DNA of 64,000 nucleotides from an uncultured Bacteroidales bacterium (GCA_902798425.1 CADBWR010000002.1:1-64000), one strand, 5' to 3'. Positions 1-9,084 are shown, numbered from the stretch's first letter. Notes: a model not told the origin generated them from the sequence alone. Program-made: numbers and translations.

Positions 1-975
1 GATGTTGTGGTTCTGACGAGTACCGGTCTTGAAGACCTCGCTGAACCAGTCGGTATCGGTGTTGTCCTGGAACTGATAGCGGCCTGTGGTAGGATTCAGA
101 CTGTAGCCACCTGCCAAAGCTGTATTTGAGTTGGTACATGCCTGACCTAAATACTGACTGTACTGACTGGCGTTCATCACGTCATAGACATCGCTTGACA
201 CCTTATCAATGCCGAAGTAACCCTTATAGTCCACCTTCAGAGGTTGGTCTTTCTTACCGCTCTTCGTGGTAATAATAATCACACCGTTAGCAGCACGAGA
301 ACCGTAGATGGCACCTGCAGAAGCATCCTTAAGCACCTGAATCGTCTCGATATCGTTTGGTGAGAAGTCGCGGATGGTGGTACCAACGGGTACACCGTCG
401 ACAACATAGAGAGGTGCGGTGCTACCGAATGATCCGACACCACGGATGCGTACCGTCGGGTCTGCACCGGGCTGACCGTCGGAAGTAATCTGTACACCAG
501 CGACCTTACCTTCCAGCATTGAAGAAATGTTGGAGTTAGAGACACGCTTCAGTTCTTCGGCATTCACGATAGATACAGAACCTGTCAGGTCTGCCTTCTT
601 CTGAGTACCGTAACCGACGACGACCACCTGCTCCAGCATGTTTGTATCGTCAGCAAGTTGGATTTGTTCTAGGTTTGCACGACCGCGTACGGCAATCTCT
701 CGGTCTTTGTAGCCAACGTAGCTGATAACAAGAACGCCGTTCGAGGCGACATCAATGGTGAAGTTTCCATCAAAATCAGTAACAACACCAAGCTTTGCGT
801 TCTTTACCTTGACAGTAGCGCCGATGAGGGGCTGTCCGTCTTGATCCACAACCTGACCACTAACTTTGATGGTCTGCGATTGTGTCACTGATGCCATGGC
901 CTGTGTAGGGGCAGCAATAAAGCCGCCAGTTATACCAGCCATTAACATCATAGAGAATAGCATTTTTTTTCTCAT
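1..975 (-). CDS. SusC-like TonB-dependent outer membrane receptor, N-terminal part (cut by window edge)
   Basis: The first 325 codons of a SusC/RagA-type receptor, which imports oligosaccharides across the outer membrane with a SusD partner; the rest lies beyond position 1. A signal peptide covers about residues 1-28. A carboxypeptidase-regulatory-like beta-sandwich follows (about 37-110, with GQPLIGATV and YVGYK). The plug domain then starts with VVVGYGTQKK (117-126) and includes the SusC signature IRGVGS...PLYVVDGVP (178-196). The start at 975 is chosen because it gives an intact signal peptide and lies about 50 bp behind a TATATTTG promoter element. The propeller/AraC regulator lies upstream on the same strand and is its probable controller. 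This receptor is not part of the SusCD pair at 55873-61115, so it probably belongs to another utilization locus that starts here. Confidence 0.95.
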   Translation of the reverse strand, partial: MRKKMLFSMMLMAGITGGFIAAPTQAMASVTQSQTIKVSGQVVDQDGQPLIGATVKVKNAKLGVVTDFDGNFTIDVASNGVLVISYVGYKDREIAVRGRANLEQIQLADDTNMLEQVVVVGYGTQKKADLTGSVSIVNAEELKRVSNSNISSMLEGKVAGVQITSDGQPGADPTVRIRGVGSFGSTAPLYVVDGVPVGTTIRDFSPNDIETIQVLKDASAGAIYGSRAANGVIIITTKSGKKDQPLKVDYKGYFGIDKVSSDVYDVMNASQYSQYLGQACTNSNTALAGGYSLNPTTGRYQFQDNTDTDWFSEVFKTGTRQNHNI

Positions 976-1025
976 GTGTAACGTTTTTAGGTTATGTTAA
1001 TTTGTTAAGTAATAGATTTGTGGTG

Positions 1026-1033
1026 CAAATATA
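1026..1033 (-). promoter_or_regulatory. -7 promoter element of the susC-like gene
   Basis: TATATTTG on the minus strand fits the Bacteroidota -7 consensus TAnnTTTG. It would give an mRNA leader of roughly 40-45 nt before the start at 975. The GTGGACAAAA half-sites lie just upstream of it. Confidence 0.6.
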
Positions 1034-1052
1034 CAGAACCTAAGAAAAGAAG

Positions 1053-1110
1053 GGGTGGACAAAATAACAATAAAGGTGGACAAAATTGTCCACCTTTGGT
1101 TTTGTCCACT
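1053..1110. promoter_or_regulatory. Array of GTGGACAAAA half-sites (candidate operator)
   Basis: GGTGGACAAAAT occurs as direct repeats beginning at 1054 and 1075, exactly 21 bp apart. The second copy is part of a perfect inverted repeat, AAAGGTGGACAA / TTGTCCACCTTT (1072-1083 and 1086-1097). A further inverted half-site TTTTGTCCAC follows at 1100-1109. The array lies between the AraC-type regulator gene and the susC-like gene, upstream of the latter's -7 element, which is where an activator would bind. The inverted repeat also lies 22 bp past the regulator stop codon and might work as its terminator, but the run of T after it is poor and the extra half-sites favour an operator. Confidence 0.55.
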
Positions 1111-1118
1111 AGTATGCT

Positions 1119-4100
1119 TTATTTGTAGGTACTTGGCGACGTTCCGTATAAATGAGTAAAGCAACGTGTAAAATACTTCGGATCGTTAAATCCTACTTTG
1201 TAAGCTATCTCGGTAATGTTGCGATTTGCGTAGTTCTCCAATATCAAGTCACGAGCTATGCTGAGGCGGTAGTTACGGATAAACTGGTTCGGTCCTACAC
1301 CTGTCTCCTGCTTGATGCGCTTAGACAACAGACTTTTGCTCATGCCCATGGCATCAGCAAAAGCGGTGAGGTCAAACTGATAGTCCATGTAGTGATGCTC
1401 CAAGATATCTGTGGCACGCTCCATGAAGCCTTTGATGTGCTGCATCTGTTGTTTGTCTGTTTCAATACTGCGATGGCGGCTCTTCTGTATGCGCTCTTGA
1501 TTGTCCAAGATGTTTTGGATGCGTTTCTGCAGGTGCTCTGGGGCATCTGACTCCTCCAATACTTTTTTGATAGGCAACAGAAGCTTCTCGGCCTGTTGCT
1601 TGCGCCATGCCTCAAGTCGTAGGCGGTATAGTTGCCAGAAGAGGATGCCGAGTGCTATCACAGCAAGCAGGATAAACCACCAACTCTTCCAGAAGTAGGG
1701 AGCGACATGAATGTCGATAGAGATGGTGTCTTCTTCGTCGGTGTTGCTGTCTGCAATATATCTCACCTCAAGGGTGTAGTTGCCGGGCTTCAGACTGGTA
1801 TAGCGTACAGAGTGTTCGCCTGGACGTAGCGCTGTCCACTCTTTCTCAAATCCTTTCAGGCGATAGCTGTAATAGCCTTGTGTCTCGCTGCCATAGGTCA
1901 ATGAGGAGAACTCAATAGCAAAGGACTTATCCGACTCATGGAGGTTGATACAATTTGCTCGCGATATGTTGGCGTCTATGATATCACTGCCTGCCATGAC
2001 TGGCTGGTTGTTGACAAACAGTCCCGTAAAGGTTAGGTGACTGGGTATCTTTGCCTCGCTATTCTCTCCTTTTATCTCAGTGATACCATTGACACTACCT
2101 AAATAGATGGTTTCGTCGGCTCCTTTGATGGCTGAGTTCCAGTAGAAACTTGAACTAGCCAGTCCGTCTTGCTCGCCATAGTTCCTGAAAGAGTTTGTAG
2201 AAGGGTCATAGATAGATAGCCCGTTATTAGTGGTAATCCAAAGATGGCCCTGTTGGTCCTCCACGATGCCTTTGACAGAATTGTTTGCCAGACCATCATC
2301 AGTGGTGAGCACTTGAAATGTCTCCTTGCCAGTTTGTTGGTCGATAATGCGCTTGTAGAGACCATAGCCGTTGGATCCCAGCCACAGAGTGCCGTCTTTT
2401 CCTTCGCAGAAACAGCATATTTTGTCAATGACGGGTGACTGTGGACTATCTAACTTGTGGCGCAGAGCCCGATATTTGAAATAACCATTCTTGTCACGGC
2501 CAGCTTTCAAGTCAATGACGCATAGCCCCGTCAGACTGCCTATCCACAGCTGTCCTTCTTTGTCTATGTGTGCTCCGATACATCCTCTGACGAGGTGGCT
2601 CTCTGCAAATGGCTTCTCTGTCTTGCCAGTATTTAGGTTATGGAAGAAAACACCATCATTAGAGCCTATCCATATCGCATTGTTGCATCTGTCGTAGGCA
2701 AGTGCTCCGATGTAGTTGGTGACAGATGCTACCTCTGATGCCATCTCGACATGTCTGAGGGTGGGGTTCTCTCCCGTAGATATGATGTTCAGGCCGCCGC
2801 CCCATGTACCTATCCATAAATTCCCCATATCGTCGGGCTCTAATACTGAGACGGAGTTGTGGGAGAGGGGAGAGTTCTGTGTTGTCCAATGAGTAAAACT
2901 ATCGTCAGGGCCTTTCCTGTTAAGGCCGCCCTCTACCGTTCCAACCCAAAGTCCTCCTTGGCTGTCAATGCACATGGCGTTGACAGGATGAGGTGACAGT
3001 GACTCCTTGCGCTGTGATTGGTGGATATAGTTACGCATCAGGAATGGACGTGGTGAGAGCTTGACGATACCAGCCGTTTCCGTACCTATCCATATCTGCC
3101 CGTTCAAGGTCAGCAGACAGCGGACAAAGTCACTGGGCATGGGATGGTCGCTGGTGGTAGTGTTCCAGTGCTCAAACGTGCTGTTATCTTTATTCATGAT
3201 GTCCAACCCTCGCAATGTTCCTACCAACAGACGTCCTTCGGGGGCTATAGCCAATGCGGTGGCATAGTTGTGAGATAAGGAGTTGGCATCAGCCGTGTGC
3301 TGATAGTGGCGAAGGACGTTGCTATAATGGTCGTATGCGTAAAGCCCCTGATTGGTAGAAATCCATATCGTGCTGCCATCCTTCAGCATGTCGGTGACGT
3401 AGAGTCCTTTCAGCTGTTCTATGACGGGGTGGATAGGCTTCTTTACAATTTGGCTGCCATTGCACGCTAATCTGTAAAGACCGTTATCTATGCTACACCA
3501 TATTGTGCCGTTCTGCTCCAGTTCCGCAATGCAGATGTCGGGGGTGTTGCCTTGGTAACGGCAACTGGCAATATGGGTAACATCGCCTTCTTCGTCAAAG
3601 GTGTAGTGGAAAATACTGTCTGTTGTAACGTGCCAGATGTTGTCTTTTGAGTCGCAAAAGACTCTGACGGCGGGCTTACGCAGTAGGTGCTGCATCCTGC
3701 TCTTCTTGTCTTTCGGGGTGACACGCTGCATGGTGCGCATGTCCAAAACCACTGTTCCTTCATCGTAGGCTATCCACAGACGTTGGCTTTTGTCCTCGGC
3801 AAACCCTTTACAGGAGTTACTGACAAATCCTTTCGGACTGTTGAAGACAGGGGAGACAAACGAGTACCCGTCATAGCGCACTGCTCCACCGCCATAAGTT
3901 GATATCCAGATGAACCCATAGCTGTCTGCAAAAATATGATTGACATTGTTCTGCGGCAGTCCCGAGGTGAGGTCCAGGAAGTTGATGTTATACTGTCGGT
4001 TTAGCAGTGGTTGTGCTTGCAGAGGCAACATAAAGAGCAAGCACACAAAAGTCGTCAGCACCATATTACTGCGCTGCGTCTTTTTCGTTATAGAAATATG

Positions 4101-4121
4101 GTTTTGGCGACTTCTGCTCAT
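1119..4121 (-). CDS. Exported propeller/Y_Y_Y sensor with C-terminal AraC DNA-binding domain, lacking kinase and receiver
   Basis: A 1000-residue membrane-anchored regulator. After a signal peptide or first membrane segment (about residues 20-37) come many regulator-propeller blades with repeated WIGT and LWIGS motifs, then a Y_Y_Y domain (about 740-808), a transmembrane segment (about 813-832), a charged coiled-coil stretch and an AraC-type helix-turn-helix domain (about 905-1000, with ITEIAYKVGFNDPKYFTRCF). Hybrid two-component systems of Bacteroidota normally have histidine kinase, ATPase and receiver domains between the membrane segment and the AraC domain; here only about 70 residues lie there, so none of these fits. 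I infer direct signalling from a periplasmic carbohydrate to DNA-bound protein. M1 or M20 could be the start. It lies 17 bp behind metG and upstream of the susC-like gene that it probably regulates. Confidence 0.9.
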   Translation of the reverse strand: MSRSRQNHISITKKTQRSNMVLTTFVCLLFMLPLQAQPLLNRQYNINFLDLTSGLPQNNVNHIFADSYGFIWISTYGGGAVRYDGYSFVSPVFNSPKGFVSNSCKGFAEDKSQRLWIAYDEGTVVLDMRTMQRVTPKDKKSRMQHLLRKPAVRVFCDSKDNIWHVTTDSIFHYTFDEEGDVTHIASCRYQGNTPDICIAELEQNGTIWCSIDNGLYRLACNGSQIVKKPIHPVIEQLKGLYVTDMLKDGSTIWISTNQGLYAYDHYSNVLRHYQHTADANSLSHNYATALAIAPEGRLLVGTLRGLDIMNKDNSTFEHWNTTTSDHPMPSDFVRCLLTLNGQIWIGTETAGIVKLSPRPFLMRNYIHQSQRKESLSPHPVNAMCIDSQGGLWVGTVEGGLNRKGPDDSFTHWTTQNSPLSHNSVSVLEPDDMGNLWIGTWGGGLNIISTGENPTLRHVEMASEVASVTNYIGALAYDRCNNAIWIGSNDGVFFHNLNTGKTEKPFAESHLVRGCIGAHIDKEGQLWIGSLTGLCVIDLKAGRDKNGYFKYRALRHKLDSPQSPVIDKICCFCEGKDGTLWLGSNGYGLYKRIIDQQTGKETFQVLTTDDGLANNSVKGIVEDQQGHLWITTNNGLSIYDPSTNSFRNYGEQDGLASSSFYWNSAIKGADETIYLGSVNGITEIKGENSEAKIPSHLTFTGLFVNNQPVMAGSDIIDANISRANCINLHESDKSFAIEFSSLTYGSETQGYYSYRLKGFEKEWTALRPGEHSVRYTSLKPGNYTLEVRYIADSNTDEEDTISIDIHVAPYFWKSWWFILLAVIALGILFWQLYRLRLEAWRKQQAEKLLLPIKKVLEESDAPEHLQKRIQNILDNQERIQKSRHRSIETDKQQMQHIKGFMERATDILEHHYMDYQFDLTAFADAMGMSKSLLSKRIKQETGVGPNQFIRNYRLSIARDLILENYANRNITEIAYKVGFNDPKYFTRCFTHLYGTSPSTYK

Positions 4122-4138
4122 ATTATAATAAGGTGTAA

Positions 4139-6205
4139 TTATCCTACCTGACTACCAGGCTTAACCTCTTTTGTAGTAGTGACCACGCTGAGGCTCTCGT
4201 CAGCATCGACTGCAGAGAGTATCATGCCCTGGCTCTCGATGCCCATCATGGTGCGAGGGGCAAAGTTGGCGACAAACAGAATGCGCTTGCCGATGAGATT
4301 CTCGGGATTCTCGTAGAAAGCGGCAATGCCCGAGCAGATGGTGCGGTCGGTGCCTGTGCCGTCGTCGATGGTGAACTGCAGGAGCTTCTTCGACTTCTTA
4401 ACCTTCTGGCAGTCCTTGACCAAACCGACACGGATGTCGAGCTTCTCAAAGTCTTCGAAGCTGACGGTGTCCTTGACAGGAGCAGCCTTGTACTGCGCAG
4501 CTTGATTAGCTTTCTTGGTGGCCTCAAGTTTGTCGAGTTGCTTCTGGATGACGTCATCCTCAATCTTCTCGAACAGCAGGGCGGGTTCACCCAACTGGTG
4601 GCCTGCCTTCAGCAGGTCTGTTGACCCCAACTCGTCCCATTCAAAGCTCTCCAGGTTGAGCATGTCGCGCAGCTTCTTGCTGGAGAAGGGGAGGAAGGGC
4701 TCGAAGGCGATGGCGAGGTTGGCGGTGAGCTGCAGACAGATGTTCAGAATGGTCTCGCAGCGCTTCTGGTCGGTCTTCCACACCTTCCAGGGCTCGCACT
4801 CGGTGATGTAGCGGTTGCCGATGCGTGCCAGGTTCATAGCCTCGAACTGGGCATCGCGGAACTTGAATTGGTCGAGCAGTGCCTCCACCTTAGCCTTGAC
4901 ATCCTTGAATTCTGCCAGAGCCTGCTTATCTACATCCTGCAGTTCGCCGCAGGCAGGAACGACACCGTTCCAATACTTCTTGGTGAGCTGCAGGGCACGG
5001 TTGACGAAGTTGCCATAGACAGCCACAAGTTCGTTGTTGTTGCGGTCCTGGAAGTCCTTCCAGGTGAAGTTGTTGTCCTTGGTCTCGGGGGCGTTAGCTG
5101 TCAGCACGTAGCGCAGCACGTCCTGTTTGCCCGGCATGTCGACGAGGTATTCGTGTAACCAGACAGCCCAGTTGCGCGAGGTGGAAATCTTGTCGTTCTC
5201 CAGGTTGAGGAACTCGTTCGAAGGTACGTTATCAGGCATGATGTACTTGCCGTGGGCCTTCATCATGACGGGGAAAATGATGCAGTGGAACACGATGTTG
5301 TCCTTGCCGATGAAGTGCACCAGACGGGTGTCTTCGTCCTGCCACCATTTCTCCCAGTTGCCCCACTTTTCGGGCTCTTTCTCGCAGAGTTCGACGGTGT
5401 TGCTGACGTAGCCGATGGGAGCATCGAACCATACGTAGAGCACCTTGCCCTCAGCACCCTCCACGGGTACGGGAATACCCCAGTTCAGGTCGCGCGTCAT
5501 GGCACGGGGCTGCAGGTCCATCTCCAACCAACTCTTGCACTGGCCGTAAACGTTGGGGCGCCACTCCTTGTGGCCCTCTAAGATCCACTGCTTCAGCCAG
5601 TCCTGGTACTCGTTCAGTGGCAGGTACCAGTTCTTGGTGCTTTTCAGCACGGGGGTAGAACCGGAGATGGTAGACTTGGGGTTGATGAGTTCTGTAGGAC
5701 TCAGGTCACGACCGCACTTCTCGCACTGGTCGCCGTAGGCACCCTCGTTGTGGCAGTAGGGGCACTCGCCCGTGACGTAGCGGTCAGCGAGGAACTGTTT
5801 GGCCTCCTCGTCGTAGAGCTGTTCAGTGGTTTCCTCGACCAGCTTGCCCTCGTCATAGAGCTTGCGGAACCAGTCGGCAGCAAACTTCTGGTGCGTCTCA
5901 CTGGTGGTGCGGCTATAGATGTCGAACGAGATGCCAAACTCAGCAAACGAGTCCTTAATCATCTTGTGATAGCGGTCAACGACATCCTGTGGGGTGATGC
6001 CCTCCTTGCGGGCACGTACAGTGATGGGTACACCATGCTCGTCAGAGCCGCCAATGAACATGACGTCTTCCTTCTTCAGGCGCAAGTAGCGCACATAGAT
6101 ATCTGCAGGGATATACACACCAGCTAAGTGGCCAATATGTACACCACCATTGGCGTAGGGCAGTGCTGAGGTCACTGTTGTTCTCTTGAATTTCTTTTCT
6201 GCCAT
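4139..6205 (-). CDS. metG: Methionyl-tRNA synthetase
   Basis: Cytoplasmic enzyme that charges tRNA-Met. The 688-residue protein has the class I signatures HIGH (residues 23-26) and KISTS in place of KMSKS. A zinc knuckle has four cysteines (148, 151, 161, 164). The anticodon-binding helical domain is followed by a C-terminal EMAP-II-like tRNA-binding domain with LDIRVGLV and a tail ending in GSQVG. The reading frame stays open to 6253, but the start at 6205 is preferred: it begins with [20 protein letters not shown] as in relatives, is preceded by AAGGA, and lies behind the TACCTTTG promoter element, which the longer start would overlap. The AraC-type sensor gene follows 17 bp downstream and may be transcribed with it. 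Confidence 0.97.
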   Translation of the reverse strand: MAEKKFKRTTVTSALPYANGGVHIGHLAGVYIPADIYVRYLRLKKEDVMFIGGSDEHGVPITVRARKEGITPQDVVDRYHKMIKDSFAEFGISFDIYSRTTSETHQKFAADWFRKLYDEGKLVEETTEQLYDEEAKQFLADRYVTGECPYCHNEGAYGDQCEKCGRDLSPTELINPKSTISGSTPVLKSTKNWYLPLNEYQDWLKQWILEGHKEWRPNVYGQCKSWLEMDLQPRAMTRDLNWGIPVPVEGAEGKVLYVWFDAPIGYVSNTVELCEKEPEKWGNWEKWWQDEDTRLVHFIGKDNIVFHCIIFPVMMKAHGKYIMPDNVPSNEFLNLENDKISTSRNWAVWLHEYLVDMPGKQDVLRYVLTANAPETKDNNFTWKDFQDRNNNELVAVYGNFVNRALQLTKKYWNGVVPACGELQDVDKQALAEFKDVKAKVEALLDQFKFRDAQFEAMNLARIGNRYITECEPWKVWKTDQKRCETILNICLQLTANLAIAFEPFLPFSSKKLRDMLNLESFEWDELGSTDLLKAGHQLGEPALLFEKIEDDVIQKQLDKLEATKKANQAAQYKAAPVKDTVSFEDFEKLDIRVGLVKDCQKVKKSKKLLQFTIDDGTGTDRTICSGIAAFYENPENLIGKRILFVANFAPRTMMGIESQGMILSAVDADESLSVVTTTKEVKPGSQVG

Positions 6206-6232
6206 TTCCTTGTTTTTTATTGATTTTGGGTG

Positions 6233-6240
6233 CAAAGGTA
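6233..6240 (-). promoter_or_regulatory. -7 promoter element of metG
   Basis: TACCTTTG on the minus strand, 28 bp before the metG start codon, fits TAnnTTTG. Confidence 0.65.
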
Positions 6241-6284
6241 CTAAATAATTCATAATTTATAATGCATAATTCATAATTATTTTG

Positions 6285-6292
6285 TAATTTTG
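6285..6292 (+). promoter_or_regulatory. -7 promoter element of the yhhQ-queF operon
   Basis: TAATTTTG fits TAnnTTTG. Transcription from it would start near 6298, shortly before the riboswitch fold at 6311, so the riboswitch makes up most of the leader. Confidence 0.6.
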
Positions 6293-6310
6293 CAGCCGCT
6301 TATCAGTAAT

Positions 6311-6361
6311 AGGGGTACTTGCTTAGGCTATGAGCAGCCTGACCCCCTTTAACAAAACAAG
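6311..6361 (+). ncRNA. preQ1-I riboswitch with a hairpin inserted in its loop
   Basis: Stem P1 is AGGGG (6311-6315) with CCCCT (6344-6348). The 3' tail UUAACAAAACAAG (6349-6361) is, as I recall it, identical to the tail of the structurally characterised Thermoanaerobacter tengcongensis preQ1-I aptamer, as is the ACCCC entering the 3' side of P1. The tail's CAAG (6358-6361) can pair with CUUG (6318-6321) in the loop to form the H-type pseudoknot P2. The loop also carries an extra hairpin, AGGCT/AGCCT (6325-6329 and 6336-6340), not present in the minimal aptamer. The fold ends 6 nt before the start codon at 6368, so ligand binding would be expected to hide the ribosome-binding region. The genes behind it are a queuosine precursor transporter and queF, which fits sensing of preQ1. 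Confidence 0.85.
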
Positions 6362-6367
6362 AATAAT

Positions 6368-6960
6368 ATGGAAGAAAAGAAACGTGTCAGCGTGCTGTTT
6401 ATGCTTTTCGGCACCCTGTTCTGCGTCTGCCTGATTATGTGGTGTGTGAGGTGTGGGGATATAGTCGTACGCGCATGCTCATCTGGATGGGCTTCGCCAT
6501 GAACTTCTTCTTTGTCGTCATGGGTGCGATAGCCGACTGGATTCCTGGTGCCGACTACTGGGACGGTGATGCAGGATTTCATCAGATTTTCGGACTGGCA
6601 CCGCGTATTGCACTGGCCTCGTTCATTGCCTTCATCTGTGGCTCGTTCACTAATGCCTATGTCATGTCGCGCATGAAACTGTCGTCAGGGGGTAAGAACT
6701 TCTCGGCACGTGCCATTCTGAGCACCGTGTTTGGTGAGGGTGTTGACTCCATCATCTTCTTTCCGTTGGCACTGGGTGGCGTCATTCCCTGGGAGGAGAT
6801 GCCGTCGCTGATGATTTCACAGGTGACGCTGAAGACGCTCTATGAAATCGTTGTACTGCCAGTGACCATCCGAGTGGTGGAATTCACCAAGAAGCACGAC
6901 CATGAGGATGTCTTCGACAACGACATCAATTATAATATATTTAATATTTTGAAAATATGA
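6368..6960 (+). pseudogene. yhhQ: Queuosine precursor transporter YhhQ, broken by an internal deletion and frameshift
   Basis: YhhQ proteins (VUT family) are inner membrane importers of preQ0/preQ1. The start at 6368, behind the riboswitch, encodes MEEKKRVSVLFMLFGTLF and then CVCLI, a normal N-terminus. After about 22 codons this frame fails. A second frame picks up with DYVVCEVWGYSRTR (from 6433) and runs to the stop at 6960 with the usual transmembrane segments and FFPLALGGVIPWEEMP. Compared with the family, about 30-35 residues covering the end of the first and most of the second membrane segment are missing at the junction near 6433, and the two halves are in different frames. A GTG start at 6439 would give a 173-residue truncated protein. 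The stop overlaps the queF start by ATGA. It is either a true pseudogene or a local assembly error. Confidence 0.78.
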
Positions 6961-7418
6961 ACAGAGAACAAGAGGGCCTGCAGCAGTTAGGCAAGAAGAC
7001 GGAATATAAGATGACGTATGCTCCAGAGGTGCTGGAGACGTTTGAGAACAAGCATAAGGACAACGACTACTGGGTGCAGTTCAACTGTCCTGAGTTTACG
7101 TCGCTGTGTCCCATCACTGGGCAGCCCGACTTTGCGGAAATCAAGATTATGTATATCCCTGGCGAAAGGATGGTGGAGTCGAAGAGTCTGAAGCTCTACC
7201 TCTTCTCCTTCCGCAACCATGGCGACTTCCACGAAGACTGCGTGAACATCATCATGAAAGACCTGGTGAAGCTGATGCAACCTAAATACATCGAGGTGAT
7301 AGGACTGTTCACCCCTCGTGGTGGCATCAGCATCTATCCGTATGCTAACTACGGACAGCCAGGAACAAAATACGCTGCCCTTGCAGAGCAGCGCCTTTTG
7401 AATTACCAGATGAAGTAA
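6957..7418 (+). CDS. queF: NADPH-dependent 7-cyano-7-deazaguanine reductase
   Basis: Reduces preQ0 to preQ1 in queuosine tRNA modification, in the cytoplasm. The 153-residue single-domain form has the family ESKSLKLY motif that binds NADPH and the catalytic cysteine in [12 protein letters not shown], with the conserved FHEDCVN and [13 protein letters not shown] segments. The length matches unimodular QueF enzymes. The ATG overlaps the end of the yhhQ frame (ATGA), so it was translationally coupled to yhhQ. The deletion in yhhQ restores an open frame only for its second half, which may affect this coupling. It is controlled by the preQ1-I riboswitch of the shared leader. Only 5 bp separate its stop from the end of the convergent S37 peptidase gene. 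Confidence 0.96.
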   Translation: MNREQEGLQQLGKKTEYKMTYAPEVLETFENKHKDNDYWVQFNCPEFTSLCPITGQPDFAEIKIMYIPGERMVESKSLKLYLFSFRNHGDFHEDCVNIIMKDLVKLMQPKYIEVIGLFTPRGGISIYPYANYGQPGTKYAALAEQRLLNYQMK

Positions 7419-7423
7419 TCATC

Positions 7424-9076
7424 TTACTCTCCTATGTTGAGTACGCTCTTGATGGCATCCTTGATGGCTTTCGAGGCTTTCTCGTCGCATTTGTCTTGAT
7501 CTAAGAATGCATGCAGATGCGTGCCTATGAGGTTTGTCACCTTCCAAACCTTACGCGCAGGGTCGTTGACAGCGTCGTCAATGCCGCTGGCTGTCCACGG
7601 GTCGTTATAGGAGTAGACGAAGATGATGGGTTGTGTGGTGGTTGTTGCTGCCCATTTATGAACGTCGGCCATCAGTTTGCCACCGTCCCATTGTCCAGAA
7701 TAGCGTTTGCTGTACAAATATTCAGTAGTTTGAAGGTATCCCACCTCGTCGACAAGTGCCTTCGTCAGATAGGTGCCGTCAACCAGCGAGAAGTCGTAGG
7801 AGTAGCTGCCCAGCTCACGATAGGATTGCAGATAGTATGGCATTGAGGGCTCGGTTTCGCGGTATGCCAGCAAACTCTTGTCGTCGTATGGTGCGCGTCT
7901 GGCGTTCTTTTGCTTGTCTTTGTCTTTTTGGATTCTTTCTGTCAATTCCTTGTCCTTCAGGAATACAAAGTCCGTCACTGCGTAGATGTCGGAAATGTCG
8001 GCCTTGGGTGCAGTGGCCTTGGCGGGGTCGGGCACATACTTGGCCCAACTGCTGAACTGTATGTAGGAGAAGTGGCCAAAGAGGTTTGAGTAGAAGGTAT
8101 TGATGACTGCTGCTGTGGCAGCCTTCTCTAATTTCTCACCTTCATAGAAGCCCAGCAGTTCTTTATAAGATTCAGGGTCGTCTTGGTGAAACTTGCGCAG
8201 ACATTCGTCGCGCAGTGCCTTGTTGCCTGTGATAGCTGCCGGCAGGGCACGCAGACGCTGATAGGCCACAGCCTCTTCACTGCCTGCAGGATAGCCGCTA
8301 CCGCAGATGTTGGTGAGGTAATAACCTATAGCTAGGTCTTGGCACGATTCTTGCGAACCCTTGATGAACGGAGCACAGAAAGGTATGAAGAGGTCGATGT
8401 CGTTCCAACCGTTCTTGTCGCTATAATAGGCATAAAGCGCTGAGGTGATGCCACTCTTGCTGACTCCCGTAGCCACCCACTTGTTGGTGCGCGGAAGCAG
8501 GTTCTTCTGCAAGAGCGTAACGATGTCATGCAGGTCGGCAGCGGCTTGGTCTGTATAGAGATAGGTGAAGTCTGTGTTCTCGAAAGGCTCTGGAAGCGAA
8601 GTACCGAAATAGCGGTGCTCTATGCTGATGTAGTTGGCTTTCAGGTATTTCACCAAGTCCTGACGAACTTCAGTCTTGTCTACCGAGTCTTGCAAGAAAT
8701 AACCTTCGGTGTCGAGCACTACAGGACGGTCATAGCCCTTAAACATCAGGAAGCAGCGCTGCTTGAAGGTGCCGCCCTTCGGATTTTTGTGGTCTTTCAG
8801 TTGCTCCACATTGAAGTAATAGCCGTATTCTTCGGGGTTCGACTTTGAATATTGGATGGTGACATCACTGATGCCCGGTATCTTCTCCAACTTCTCCGTT
8901 ATCTCGTCGCTTGACGGCTTCTCAGGTGTCTTTTGACCATTGCCATTATACGCATACTCGTCCATGTGGTCGCTCTCTGCACAGCTTGTCAGGAACTGGG
9001 TGCCCCATGCCAGCAGGCAGCAGACCATCGTGTAGTTCACATATTGTCTTATCTTCATCATTTTCATTGTTTTCAT
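7424..9076 (-). CDS. S37-family (PS-10) peptidase, lipoprotein
   Basis: The 550-residue exported protein has a lipoprotein signal ending in FLTSC (Cys32), which places it on the outer membrane or cell surface. The body matches the S37/PS-10 peptidase family, alpha/beta-hydrolase-type serine peptidases that release N-terminal tripeptides. Visible family features are EHRYFG, the nucleophile motif GVSKSG (Ser206 is the likely nucleophile), the DLFIPFCAPF segment and a C-terminal histidine in IGTHLHAF. It is the last gene of a three-gene minus-strand run (beta-barrel protein, S41 peptidase, this gene) with gaps of 3 and 8 bp, so it is probably cotranscribed. I infer a role in peptide scavenging or processing at the cell surface; the substrate is unknown. 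Confidence 0.85.
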   Translation of the reverse strand: MKTMKMMKIRQYVNYTMVCCLLAWGTQFLTSCAESDHMDEYAYNGNGQKTPEKPSSDEITEKLEKIPGISDVTIQYSKSNPEEYGYYFNVEQLKDHKNPKGGTFKQRCFLMFKGYDRPVVLDTEGYFLQDSVDKTEVRQDLVKYLKANYISIEHRYFGTSLPEPFENTDFTYLYTDQAAADLHDIVTLLQKNLLPRTNKWVATGVSKSGITSALYAYYSDKNGWNDIDLFIPFCAPFIKGSQESCQDLAIGYYLTNICGSGYPAGSEEAVAYQRLRALPAAITGNKALRDECLRKFHQDDPESYKELLGFYEGEKLEKAATAAVINTFYSNLFGHFSYIQFSSWAKYVPDPAKATAPKADISDIYAVTDFVFLKDKELTERIQKDKDKQKNARRAPYDDKSLLAYRETEPSMPYYLQSYRELGSYSYDFSLVDGTYLTKALVDEVGYLQTTEYLYSKRYSGQWDGGKLMADVHKWAATTTTQPIIFVYSYNDPWTASGIDDAVNDPARKVWKVTNLIGTHLHAFLDQDKCDEKASKAIKDAIKSVLNIGE

Positions 9077-9084
9077 AGTCGTTC

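Noticed and set aside
1152-1550. Long plus-strand frames opposite the sensor gene, and similar long antisense frames such as 15184-16347 and 39926-40798
   Set aside because: They lie antisense to well-supported genes and show no family match, no signal peptide and no promoter; they are shadow frames.
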